36,005 nucleotides of DNA from Nannocystis exedens (GCA_945861885.1 CAMAVR010000036.1:1-36005); one strand, 5' to 3'. Counted from the stretch's first letter, positions 17,605-30,600 are shown. Notes: generated by a model from the sequence alone, not told the origin. A program made the numbers and translations.

Positions 17605-18033
17605 TCAGTTCTCGCCGCGGAACTTTGTTGGCACCTTTGAGGTCGTTTCAACGAGCTCGCGCGACGAGTTTACGTACTTCACGATCGTCGGCAAATGCCC
17701 TTTAGTAAGCTTTAATTTCCCCTGCATCATCGCTTTGATCGGATCGAGCTCGCGCGTGATGACCTGCTTCCAGCGGGCGTAGTCGGCGACAATCACGAAC
17801 GGCGCCTTCTCGGCCTCGGCCCTCGAAACGAGGCGGCAATCGCGGCACTCGCCCCCATTAACGTCGAGCCACATCGCCGTATCTTCTGCGATACCGAGGC
17901 TCGGCTCGGCTTTTACGATCATCGCAACGGCTCCGTGCGTCCAATCTTTGCCGGCCAGCTTATACGCGGCGCTTGTGTTGAGAGCTTGCTTGTACGCTGT
18001 CGCCCATTCGGGCGAGGGGAAATCGAAACCCAT
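17605..18033 (-). CDS. SCP-2 sterol-carrier-like protein
   Basis: A 142-residue soluble protein of the SCP-2 lipid-transfer fold. The pattern is that of the bacterial stand-alone family: PSPEWATAYKQALNTS at the start, a strand block with AVAMIVKAEP, LDVNGGECRDCRLV in the middle, FVIVADYARWKQVI, and the helix DPIKAMMQGKLKLTKG near 100-115 that lines the lipid pocket. Such proteins are thought to bind acyl-CoA or other hydrophobic ligands. AAGGAG lies five bases before the ATG at 18033; another ATG directly before it would be too close. It lies downstream of the VWA gene by 90 bases on the same strand. The nearby acyl-CoA dehydrogenase makes a fatty-acid role plausible but is separated by another gene. 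Confidence 0.82.
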   Translation of the reverse strand: MGFDFPSPEWATAYKQALNTSAAYKLAGKDWTHGAVAMIVKAEPSLGIAEDTAMWLDVNGGECRDCRLVSRAEAEKAPFVIVADYARWKQVITRELDPIKAMMQGKLKLTKGHLPTIVKYVNSSRELVETTSKVPTKFRGEN

Positions 18034-18123
18034 CATGTCTCCTTTTAGCCTTGTTTTTCCGATGCGCCAATCCGCCGCGGGCACGGGCACGTGGACGGAT
18101 CAGAACCGATCTGCGCGCGATAG

Positions 18124-19536
18124 CTACCGGCGCACCAGCGCGCGCGCCGCTACTTCTAACTCGCTCACGGTCGCAACGCTGAGGACTTGCGAACAATAGC
18201 GTGCGTATTCGAACATCGCACTATCGCCGACCCCCCAACGATCGGGCCGTTCAGGGCAAAGCCAGATGACGGAACGGACTTTTTGTCCGATGCGGCCGAG
18301 GAGCTCGGCGCCGGCCGCTTGGTAGTTCGTCCGACCGTCACCGAGAACGACGACGGTCATATCGCGCGTCAAGTCAGCGGCAAAACGCTGTTCAAAATCG
18401 CGAAAAACGCGCCCATAGTTCGAATTGCTGTTCACGGCGATAAGCTCGCCCGAATAAGCGCGGCCGAGCGCCACAGAGACCGGTTCGGTGTCAAAGAGCT
18501 CCGTCGTCTCGGCCAGCTCGCTCACAAATACGAAGGAGCGCGTGCGGGAGAAGAGCTCTTGGGCGGCGTAGACAAACTCGAGCATGAAGCGCGCGGCCGC
18601 TCGAACGGAATCACTTACATCGCAAAGAAGCACCAGCGCCGGCTTGCTGCGCTTCCGGGCTCGCGAGATGCGCTCAAACGGCACGCCGCCCGTCATCAGC
18701 GCCCGCTTTAGCGTTTTATGCGGATCGATTCGCCCGCGCCGGACGCGCTTTTCTCGGGCCCTGGCGCCCCCTTTGAGCGTTCGTGCGAATTCGCGCACCG
18801 CTCGCCGCGCTTCATCGAGTTCGGCGTCGGTGAGCGCGGCGAACTCGGTTGTCTCGGTCGACTTCTCGTCGTCTGGAACTTCTCGATGCTCGAGTGCAAA
18901 CATTTCGCTCACACCCGCGCGCACATCCCCCGCAGCAGCATCGAGCTCGTCGCGAAGCGCGAGCGCAATCGCGTCGCTCACGTCGTCGCCGAACGCATCG
19001 CGAAGCGCCGTTCGCATCAACGCCAGTTCATCGCGCGCTCTGACCGCGCCCATCTGCTCGAGGACGCGATGCGCGACGAAACCGTGCGCAAGGTGATTTC
19101 CAGCAAGTTCCATCACTCTGCGGTTCGACGCGAGGCATAGGAGCTGCTGGAGGGCGCAGCCGCGCTCGAACAGAGGCCTGACCGATTGAACCGCGTTGTC
19201 TCGTTTCGCGACATCGTCGAGAAGGGCGCTAACCGCCGCGACATGCTCCTCCGAGAAGCCGCGTTGGACCAGACGCTCATAAAGCGTTGTGCGACGCGCT
19301 GTGGCCCCAAAGTAGCGCGCGAAGAGGGTGTCAAAGCGCTCGAGGTCGCGCCGCCGCTGCACGACGAGCGCACGAAGCGCCAATTGCACCCGTGAGCGAT
19401 CGGCGAGACCGACAATCGACGCGGCGCGCATCGCGTGAATTGCTTGCGATGTCCCGATGGTGAAACCAGCGGCGCGGAGAGACCACAGAAATTCATCAAT
19501 CATTCGAGTCGCTGCATCGGCATCGCCAACCTTCAT
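18124..19536 (-). CDS. VWA domain protein, CoxE-like
   Basis: A 470-residue cytoplasmic protein. The first 270 residues are helical and Arg-rich; the C-terminal part is a von Willebrand A domain with the metal site sequence CDVSDSVR at about 304-311 (DxSxS), a possible second site in NSNSNYGRVF and GDGRTN near 395. The layout, helical front and C-terminal VWA with ARKRSKPALVLLCDVS, is that of CoxE-like proteins, which usually work with a MoxR-type AAA ATPase in metallocentre or complex assembly. No MoxR gene is in the window. The start at 19536 is chosen because the upstream frame would run into the promoter and gene of tRNA-Arg; AAGG lies just upstream. It could be the first gene of a two-gene unit with the SCP-2-like gene. 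Confidence 0.82.
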   Translation of the reverse strand: MKVGDADAATRMIDEFLWSLRAAGFTIGTSQAIHAMRAASIVGLADRSRVQLALRALVVQRRRDLERFDTLFARYFGATARRTTLYERLVQRGFSEEHVAAVSALLDDVAKRDNAVQSVRPLFERGCALQQLLCLASNRRVMELAGNHLAHGFVAHRVLEQMGAVRARDELALMRTALRDAFGDDVSDAIALALRDELDAAAGDVRAGVSEMFALEHREVPDDEKSTETTEFAALTDAELDEARRAVREFARTLKGGARAREKRVRRGRIDPHKTLKRALMTGGVPFERISRARKRSKPALVLLCDVSDSVRAAARFMLEFVYAAQELFSRTRSFVFVSELAETTELFDTEPVSVALGRAYSGELIAVNSNSNYGRVFRDFEQRFAADLTRDMTVVVLGDGRTNYQAAGAELLGRIGQKVRSVIWLCPERPDRWGVGDSAMFEYARYCSQVLSVATVSELEVAARALVRR

Positions 19537-19540
19537 TACC

Positions 19541-19568
19541 TTGACATACCCGATCTCCCGACTATGTT
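19541..19568 (+). promoter_or_regulatory. promoter of tRNA-Arg
   Basis: TTGACA (19541-19546) is a perfect -35 hexamer; TATGTT (19563-19568) follows after 16 bases and the tRNA begins 16 bases later. The -35 element starts five bases from the start codon of the divergent VWA gene. Confidence 0.8.
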
Positions 19569-19583
19569 TACGACCCTCCGAAT

Positions 19584-19657
19584 GCGCCCATAGCTCAGCT
19601 GGATAGAGCACCGGTCTACGGAACCGGTTGTCGGAAGTTCGAATCTTCCTGGGCGCA
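19584..19657 (+). tRNA. tRNA-Arg (anticodon ACG)
   Basis: A complete 74-nt cloverleaf. Acceptor stem GCGCCCA/TGGGCGC (19584-19590 with 19650-19656), D arm GCTC/GAGC, anticodon stem CCGGT/ACCGG (611-615 and 623-627 of the 19,000s) with loop CTACGGA and anticodon ACG at 19618-19620, T arm GGAAG-TTCGAAT-CTTCC. The 3' CCA is not encoded. The A34 is expected to be edited to inosine by TadA, whose gene lies 320 bases downstream on the same strand. Confidence 0.97.
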
Positions 19658-19658
19658 C

Positions 19659-19788
19659 AAAAACCCGATGCCTTTCGGTCAAGACTGGGGCGCTCTCGGC
19701 CCCGGGCGCGCGGAAAATACCCAGCGTATGTCCCGCGCGCCCGGAGCCGAGATCACCCCAGTCTTGACCGAAATCCATTCGGGTTTTT
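19659..19788. repeat. 130-nt imperfect inverted repeat after tRNA-Arg
   Basis: AAAAACCCG at 19659 pairs with CGGGTTTTT ending at 19788. Between them TTTCGGTCAAGACTGGGG (19673-19690) pairs with CCCCAGTCTTGACCGAAA (19756-19773), then TCTCGGC with GCCGAGA and CCGGGCGCGCGG with a mirror sequence. It ends in T5, so it could act as a very long terminator for the tRNA; the A run on the left makes it symmetric. The size is far above that of usual terminators. Confidence 0.85.
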
Positions 19789-19800
19789 CCCATTGATTTT

Positions 19801-19970
19801 TTTTCGCGCTTTGCGCTCGGTACTTGTTTTCGCGCTTTGCGCTCTCGTTTGCTCGCGCTTTGCGCTCGGTGCTTGTTTTCGCGCTTTGCGCTCTCCTTTG
19901 GTCGCGCTTTGCGCTTGGTACTTGTTTTCGCGCTTTGCGCTCGGTACTTGTTTTCGCGCTTTGCGCTTGG
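19801..19970 (+). repeat. tandem repeat, seven units of 23-26 bp
   Basis: Seven units contain the invariant core CGCGCTTTGCGCT. Units are 26 or 23 bases long, the shorter ones lacking three T. Spacers alternate between forms such as CGGTACTTGTTTT and CTCGTTTGC or CTCCTTTGG. Each core holds GCGC-TTT-GCGC, a small hairpin. The array is free of stop codons in several frames and ends ten bases before tadA. It is not a CRISPR array, because the variable parts are short and similar. Confidence 0.9.
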
Positions 19971-19979
19971 CCTTTTCGC

Positions 19980-20447
19980 ATGAATTCTGATTTTGACTGG
20001 ATGCAGCTTGCGCTTGCTGAGGCTGATGGGGCTGCCCTTCTTGGCGAGGTCCCTGTTGGGTGCGTGTTGGTCGGCCCTGATGGGGCTTTGCTGGCTCGGG
20101 CGGGCAACTTGCGGGAGAGTACGCAGGACCCTACTGCGCATGCTGAGATTTTGGCCATTCGGGCTGCGGCTTTGGCGCTGGGGTCTTGGCGCTTTGATGG
20201 CGTTACGGCTTACGTTACTCTTGAACCTTGCGCGATGTGTGCTGGGGCTCTTGTGCATGCTCGCGTTTCGCGGGTTGTTTATGGATGCACTGATCCGAAG
20301 GGGGGGGCGGTTGAGACGCTCTTTTCGATAGGTCGCGATGCTCGATTGAACCATCGGTTCGACGTTACCGGCGGCATTCTTGCCGAGGCTTGCGCCGAGC
20401 GATTGTCGGCTTTCTTCGCTGGTCTTCGGGCTCTCGGCAAGCGTTAA
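19980..20447 (+). CDS. tadA: tRNA adenosine deaminase TadA
   Basis: A 155-residue zinc deaminase that converts A34 of tRNA-Arg(ACG) to inosine; that tRNA lies just upstream. The active site is HAE at 54-56 (Glu56 as proton shuttle) and PCAMC at 83-87, giving the zinc ligands His54, Cys84 and Cys87. The later part, YGCTDPKGGAVETLFSI, matches the family. The start chosen is the ATG at 19980, which gives the normal family length. There is no ribosome binding site; the preceding bases are the tandem repeat, through which the frame stays open to TTG at 19824. Codon use in this gene has many more T-ending codons than its neighbours. Confidence 0.93.
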   Translation: MNSDFDWMQLALAEADGAALLGEVPVGCVLVGPDGALLARAGNLRESTQDPTAHAEILAIRAAALALGSWRFDGVTAYVTLEPCAMCAGALVHARVSRVVYGCTDPKGGAVETLFSIGRDARLNHRFDVTGGILAEACAERLSAFFAGLRALGKR

Positions 20448-20510
20448 TCGAGCGGCATTTCCTGTTTTGCTGGCGATCTGAGCTGATTGCGCAGTCCCGA
20501 TTTTGAGCGC

Positions 20511-20538
20511 TTGCCCAGTCCCGCTCTTGGTTCACAAT
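20511..20538 (+). promoter_or_regulatory. possible promoter of the large lipoprotein
   Basis: TTGCCC (20511-20516) and CACAAT (20533-20538) are 16 bases apart, each matching four of six consensus positions, about 60 bases before the ATG at 20601. The octamer CAGTCCCG occurs twice here, at 20492 and 20515. Confidence 0.35.
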
Positions 20539-20600
20539 TAATGAACTCGCCTGTGAATTGGTGGCTGACGTTTGGCACCACGAAAAAGGGTCATGCGTGG

Positions 20601-22871
20601 ATGAGAGTTTCGAGCCGAAAACGCCTCTCGAGAAGGAATGGTTCGCTTCGGCGCAAAGTGTCGCTGTTTGCCAGCGGCGCGTCTCTCGCGCTCGGCGGCT
20701 GCGCCGAAGTGGGCGACGAGCATGAAAATGTCAGCCAGCATTCGCAAGCGATGATGAATGAAGCGGCTGAGGGGGCGCGGCCGAAACGAGATGAAGTCAT
20801 CCTGCCGGCGGCCGAACATCTGTCCGACATTGAGCGATTTTGGGATCAGGCCGTTCTCCCCCCGTTGGCCCTGCAGGAGATCGCGATGCACGCGCACCGC
20901 GTGCAGATGTCTTCGGCGCATTTCCGAAAGTGGCTTCACTTGCATGCGGATTTTATTCGTCACGCGAAAGGCAATGGCGAAGTCGCCGCCGGATTGCGGG
21001 AAGCTTATCGCGCTCAGATCCTGCGACTTGGCGCCGCCGTGCCGACACATAAGTCTGTCGCGCGATTTCTCGCTTTTGCAAGTTCCCAAAAGAGCTACTC
21101 ACAAGGCGCACCAGGTCGACCGCCTCCCGACGAAGCGAGCATCAACGACTTCGCGCCCCTAGCCGAACAGTTGATGCTCAACATTGAGCGCACACTCGCG
21201 ACAGGCGCGGCGCCAGACCAAGGATCAGTTGCTGAACTTGCCTACGTAGTGGAGCTATTTCAAACGGCTTCCCTTCAAACATTTGAGGCCCATAGAGCTC
21301 TTCGCCCCGGCGAGTGGGATCTTGGGCCTGCAATTAGCGTCGACCCGATCTTGACGGCCAATCTCGCCTATCTTCGCCAGACAACGAAGCGGTTTTTCGA
21401 TCTGCTAGTTCTCGCGCGTGACGGGCGTGCCCATGCCGCAAGCGAAAGGGTGGCCCCCGGGTTATCCATTCGGCGGGCAGCTCCGAAAGAGCGAGCCGAG
21501 AAGCTCCGCGACTTGGGCGAAGGGACGTGGTTCGTTCGATTCGTCAACGCAAAAAAAGAACCGGCGATTCTGACTTTCACCCGCGATCGGAATGGAAAAC
21601 TGGTTCCCGCTGCACTTTCCGCGTTCAGTTCTTTGGATGAGTCGAATGAGCCATATTTGGTTTTGGAGCATTCCCACGGCGACTTCGCCCACGGCACGAC
21701 GTCCCGCTCGATCATCGTGAAGCTGGGTGATGGCATTCTTCAACCAGTAAAAGGGAGGGCGCTATTGGTGTCGATCGACACCGCTTCGGCATCGATCACG
21801 TCGGCCTCGTCGGCCGACGATAAAGGTCGTCTGTACGACGCTCAGTTTTTTATCCCGTTCAACGTCGCGAATGGCGAACAGGCGAAAAGGGCGTTCATCG
21901 AGCAGGCACAGCTCCAAGGGCTCAAGCTGTCGCAAGACGTCAACGGGGCCGCGATTTTTCTTCCATGGACCAATCGCGACGAGTTTTTTGCTCGGATTGA
22001 GATCATTGTCCAGCTTCTTTCGAAGAGCCTCTCGGATGTAGAAGCACGGCCTCTGCTTGGTTCGCTCGCTCGAATGGTTGTCAAGTTTGAGCCGGCAATG
22101 AGCGCAGAACAACAGAGCGCTGAAGCCCGAGCCGAAAAAGAGAAAAAAGAAAAAGCAGAGCTGAAGGTGGCGACGCCTAAAGCTTCGAAAGGGAAAGCAA
22201 AGGCAAAAGCGCGAAAAGGCCCACCGCCGAGACGGGATCCCTTCGCGGACGAGAAAACTGCCGATTCCGCGGCGTCCGCATCCGCCGCGACGACTGAGCG
22301 CGCGAGCGAGCACGAGCAGGCGACGGAGTTCGCGGCCCGAGAGATCGATGAACGGGATGCAATCGAGCAAGATCGCCCGGAAAATGACCAGGCGCGCGCG
22401 GACAGTGACCAGGCGATCGACGAACGTCATGCGATTGACGAAGAGGACGGCCCCGAAGATGGCGCGTATCGGCCTTGGGTGGGCGCTGCCGATGGCGAAG
22501 AAAATGTGCGTGGCGAGGCGATCGACGCAGCTGCCGACATCGACCAACGAGCAAGGCGCGAACGAATCGAAGCGATGCGCGCCGCCGTGCGGGAGATGAT
22601 TCCAATCGAGGGGACGATCAAGCCACGCGAAATGAGCGAGGCGTTAGATACGGTAGTTGCAATGTGGTTCGATGCGAAGGACAAGAACGAAGGGCGCCCA
22701 ACACAGCACGGGTCGCACCGGAGTCGACACTTTCCGGAAGTCGGCGCGATTACAAATGCGCAGAAAAAGCCGATAAAAGCGTCCCAAGGGCGGCAGCGCC
22801 TCGGCGAAGTAATCGATCGTTTCGAAGCGGCTGACCAGCGGATGGCTAGACGGAAAGACCAGGACGGCTAG
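20601..22871 (+). CDS. large lipoprotein of unknown function
   Basis: A 756-residue protein I do not recognise. It begins with a long basic n-region (about 1-19), a hydrophobic core and the lipobox LGGC with Cys at 34. Residues 50-290 are mainly helical. A mixed region follows with WFVRFVNAKKEPAIL, YLVLEHSHGDFAHG and VKLGDGILQPVKGRALLV (about 340-420), then helices to 510. From about 513 the chain turns Lys/Ala-rich (EKKEKAELK, KGKAKAKARKG) and then very acidic and low-complexity (about 567-633) with many ERDAIEQD-like stretches. The last 120 residues have helices again. The two charged halves suggest an extended surface segment. Starting at 20487 would add 38 residues before the signal peptide and is unlikely. 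No neighbour on the same strand points to a role. Confidence 0.7.
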   Translation: MRVSSRKRLSRRNGSLRRKVSLFASGASLALGGCAEVGDEHENVSQHSQAMMNEAAEGARPKRDEVILPAAEHLSDIERFWDQAVLPPLALQEIAMHAHRVQMSSAHFRKWLHLHADFIRHAKGNGEVAAGLREAYRAQILRLGAAVPTHKSVARFLAFASSQKSYSQGAPGRPPPDEASINDFAPLAEQLMLNIERTLATGAAPDQGSVAELAYVVELFQTASLQTFEAHRALRPGEWDLGPAISVDPILTANLAYLRQTTKRFFDLLVLARDGRAHAASERVAPGLSIRRAAPKERAEKLRDLGEGTWFVRFVNAKKEPAILTFTRDRNGKLVPAALSAFSSLDESNEPYLVLEHSHGDFAHGTTSRSIIVKLGDGILQPVKGRALLVSIDTASASITSASSADDKGRLYDAQFFIPFNVANGEQAKRAFIEQAQLQGLKLSQDVNGAAIFLPWTNRDEFFARIEIIVQLLSKSLSDVEARPLLGSLARMVVKFEPAMSAEQQSAEARAEKEKKEKAELKVATPKASKGKAKAKARKGPPPRRDPFADEKTADSAASASAATTERASEHEQATEFAAREIDERDAIEQDRPENDQARADSDQAIDERHAIDEEDGPEDGAYRPWVGAADGEENVRGEAIDAAADIDQRARRERIEAMRAAVREMIPIEGTIKPREMSEALDTVVAMWFDAKDKNEGRPTQHGSHRSRHFPEVGAITNAQKKPIKASQGRQRLGEVIDRFEAADQRMARRKDQDG

Positions 22872-22910
22872 ACGCCATTAAACGACACCAGCCATACGTT
22901 TATTGGCGTC
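22871..22910 (+). terminator. hairpin directly after the large lipoprotein gene
   Basis: GACGCCATTAAACG (22871-22884) pairs with CGTTTATTGGCGTC (22897-22910) with one mismatch. It begins at the last base of the stop codon. The tail ATTATAGACAAAAG lacks a proper T run. The following stretch to about 23130 shows only a small stem, GCGTGA/TCACGC, at 23043-23061. Confidence 0.45.
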
Positions 22911-23132
22911 ATTATAGACAAAAGAGGCGGTACATGGCACCATTTACCGGATGCCCCACGTACGGCAGCGCTTTGCTTCCCCTCTATTACGAAAATTAGG
23001 CGGCTTGTGGCCCGTAGTCGGCCTGCTCGGGCCGCGCCCAGACGCGTGAAGAGGCGTCACGCTCGCCAAAAACATTCTTAGCGCGACTGCCTACCATGGG
23101 GAGCATGGAGCTAAGGCCTAATCAGATACTCT

Positions 23133-23234
23133 CCCCGTAAACGTGCCCGTACCCGTAAACGTGGCCAGCTTTTTCTGCGCATCGAGCCGCAGAAAAAGCC
23201 GGGCACGTTTACGGGCACGGGCACGTTTACGGGG
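23133..23234. repeat. 102-nt inverted repeat with GTAAACGTGCCCG units, copy 1
   Basis: The left arm starts CCCCGTAAACGTGCCCGT and contains a second CCCGTAAACGTG; the right arm mirrors it with GGGCACGTTTACGGGCAC and ends GCACGTTTACGGGG. Inside them GCTTTTTCTGCG pairs with CGCAGAAAAAGC around a seven-base loop. It lies between the convergent lipoprotein gene and rpoC. A second copy with another centre is at 35720-35809. It may terminate both transcripts or belong to a dispersed repeat family. Confidence 0.9.
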
Positions 23235-23245
23235 AAGATCAGATT

Positions 23246-23273
23246 ATGAGATCCGCCCTACGGGCTAGGGAGA
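23246..23273 (-). terminator. small hairpin after rpoC
   Basis: On the minus strand, just after the rpoC stop, CCCTA-GCCCG-TAGGG is flanked by GGATC/GATC repeats. There is no T run. Together with the large inverted repeat beyond it, it could end the rpoBC transcript. Confidence 0.35.
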
Positions 23274-23275
23274 TC

Positions 23276-27517
<4,242 letters not shown>

Positions 27518-27555
27518 GCTGAATTCCTTGGTCGATCGTTAACTCAAAAGCGGCG

Positions 27556-27613
27556 GGGGCTAAGCCCCAGCCTTACCGGGTGACACTTGCGGCGGGGGAC
27601 AAGCCCCCGCCGC
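27556..27613 (-). other. two tandem GC-rich hairpins between rpoB and rpoC
   Basis: GCGGCGGGGG (27589-27598) pairs with CCCCCGCCGC (27604-27613), a perfect 10-bp stem. A similar element with GGGGC/GCCCC lies at 27556-27568, preceded by the same GCGGC. The two are near-repeats. Neither is followed by a T run, so they may act as processing or attenuation sites rather than terminators. Confidence 0.6.
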
Positions 27614-27620
27614 GGGCCAC

Positions 27621-30600
27621 CTACTCCTCGGCTGCGTGGTCCACCGCACGCAGCGCCGATGCTTCTACCAGTTCGATATTCAAGCAAAGAGCTTGGAGCT
27701 CTTTGATCAGAACGTTGAAGCTCTCTGGGAGCCCCGGCTCGAGGTTGTATTCACCCTTGACGATCGCTTCGTACATCCGCGTTCGCCCCATGACGTCGTC
27801 GCTCTTGACCGTGAGGAACTCCTGAAGCGCGTAGGCACTGCCGTACGCTTCCATCGCCCACACTTCCATTTCACCGAGACGCTGCCCGCCGAATTGCGCT
27901 TTGCCGCCGAGAGGCTGCTGCGTAACGAGCGAGTACGGGCCGATTGAACGGGCGTGAATCTTGTCGTCGACAAGGTGGTGAAGCTTCAGCATGTACATGA
28001 TGCCGACCGTCACCTCTTGATCGAACGCCTCGCCTGTTCGGCCATCGAAGAGCACCGACTGCCCGGACTGATGTAGCCCAGCAATTTTCAGCGACTCTTT
28101 GATTGCCGATTCGGGCGCGCCGTCGAACACGGGGCTCGCATAGTGCACGCCGCCGCCAAGCTTCTTCGCAACGTCGCGAATTTCTTGGTCGCTCAGCTTG
28201 GCAAGGTGCGCGCGAAGGTCTTCGTCACCGTCGTACACGCGAAGAATGTGCTCACGAAGCACATTTGCGCCTGCGTTCTCTTCGATCATCGTCTGGAACT
28301 GCCAGCCCAAAACTCGCCCACCCCATCCGAGGTGTGTCTCGAGAATCTGACCGACGTTCATACGCGATGGCACGCCGAGTGGATTGAGAACGATGTCGAC
28401 CGGACGACCGTCTTGCAGGTACGGCATGTCTTCTTCCGGAAGAATCCGGCTGACGACACCCTTGTTACCGTGACGACCTGCCATCTTGTCGCCGACTTGA
28501 AGCTTGCGCTTGATCGCGATGTAGACCTTCACCATCTTGATCACGCCCGGCGGAAGCTCGTCACCCTTTGCAAGGCGGTCGATCTTATCGCGGAAGTGGT
28601 CTTCACGAAGGTGCACGATCTCGTCGAGTTCACGAAGCTTTTGGGCAATCGTCTCGACGTCGTCGACCGGGAGCTCGCCCCAGTATTTTTGCGGAATTTC
28701 GCTGAGCGCCGCTTCGTCGATGACTTGCCCTTTTTGAAGGAGCACTTTCCCCTTGTCGTCGACGAGTTTGCCGTTCGTTGTTTTGCCGATCAGCTGCTTG
28801 CGCGTCTGACGGAAAACTGAGTCGCGAAGAATTTTGATCTCTTCGTCGCGAAGTCGCTCGAGACGAGCCTTTTCTTGCTCTTCGATGTCCTTCGCGCGGT
28901 CGTCCTTCTCCGTCCCCTTACGCGAGAAAACTCGCGCGTTGATGACGATTCCGGCAACGCCCGGCGGCACTTTTAGCGAGCTGTCACGCACATCGCCGGC
29001 TTTTTCGCCGAAGATTGCGCGCAATAGCTTCTCTTCCGGTGACAGCTGCGTCTCGCCCTTCGGCGTGATTTTCCCGACGAGAATGTCGCCTGGATTCACT
29101 TCGGCGCCGATACGAACGATGCCGCTCTCATCCAAGTCCATCAGCGCTTCTTCGCCGACGTTCGGGATGTCTCGCGTCACTTCTTCTTTGCCGAGCTTCG
29201 TGTCGCGGGCGACGCATTCGAACTCTTCGATGTGGATCGACGTGAACACATCGTCTTTTGCGATGCGCTCCGAGACCAAGATCGAGTCTTCGAAGTTGTA
29301 CCCTTGCCACGGCATGAACGCGACTACGACGTTCTGCCCAAGCGCTAGCTCGCCCATGTCGCACGACGGGCCGTCGGCGAGAACATCGCCGATTTTGACC
29401 CGCTCGCCCGCGCGGACGATCGGCTTCTGGTTGAAGCAGGTCGACTGGTTGGACCGCTGGAACTTCGTCAGCGGATAGATGTCTGGAATCTCGGCGCCAT
29501 CGCCTGCTGAACGGACGACGATGCGAGTCGCATCGACACTTTCGACGATGCCAGGACGACGCGCAACAATGCAAACGCCGGAGTCACGCGCAAGACGCGC
29601 TTCCATCCCGGTGCCGACATACGGCGCGTACGACCGAACGAGCGGAACAGCCTGACGCTGCATGTTCGCGCCCATGAGAGCGCGGTTTGCGTCGTCGTGC
29701 TCGAGGAACGGAACGAGCGATGCTGCGACGCTGACCATTTGGTTCGGCGCCACGTCGGCTAGCTCGACCATGTCGGGCGTAACCATGTGGAATTCACCGC
29801 TCAAACGAGCAGAGACGAGCCCTTCGTCGAAGCGACCGTCCGGCTTAATTCCGGCCGATGCCTGCGCGATATGCTTCCCCTCTTCTTCGAGAGCCGAATA
29901 CCACTGCACTTCGTTTGTGACGCGTCCTTCGGTCACTTTACGGTACGGCGTCTCGACGAAGCCGTAGTCGTTGACGCGGGCGTATGTCGACAGCGACGCG
30001 ATAAGACCGATGTTCGGCCCTTCCGGCGTTTCAATCGGACAAATACGACCGTAGTGCGTCGGGTGAACGTCGCGGACTTCGAAGCCTGCTCGCTCGCGTG
30101 TGAGACCGCCTGGTCCGAGCGCCGAAAGACGACGCTTGTGCGTCACTTCCGAGAGCGGATTCGTCTGGTCCATAAACTGCGAGAGCTGCGACGAGCCGAA
30201 GTACTCTTTCACGACAGCCGACACAGGCTTCGCGTTGATCAAGTCGTGCGGCATCAGCGTGTCGATTTCTTGCGACATGCTCATGCGCTCTTTGATCGCG
30301 CGCTCCATGCGAACGAGGCCGATGCGATACTGATTTTCCATCAGCTCGCCGACGGCACGAACGCGCCTGTTCCCCAAGTGGTCGATGTCATCGACCGACC
30401 CGCGACCGTTCTTCAATTCGATGAGATGGCGAACCGTCTCAAGAATGTCTTGCGCCGACAAAATTTGCGTGTCGAGCGCCGGCCTCTGATCTTCTGGAAG
30501 ATCGCGATAGAACTTGTAATTGAGCTTCAACCGACCGACGCGCGACAAGTCGTAGCGCTCCGGGTTGAAGAACAAATTGTGGAAGAGCACCTTCGCGGTA

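Noticed and set aside
19801..19970. Array considered as CRISPR
   Set aside because: Units of 23-26 bases with similar interspersed bases and no unique spacers, and no cas genes.
19536..20354. Minus-strand frame of 272 codons with SAKREN repeats across the tandem array and tadA
   Set aside because: It crosses tRNA-Arg, the palindrome and tadA; the apparent repeats come from translating the CGCGCTTTGCGCT array.
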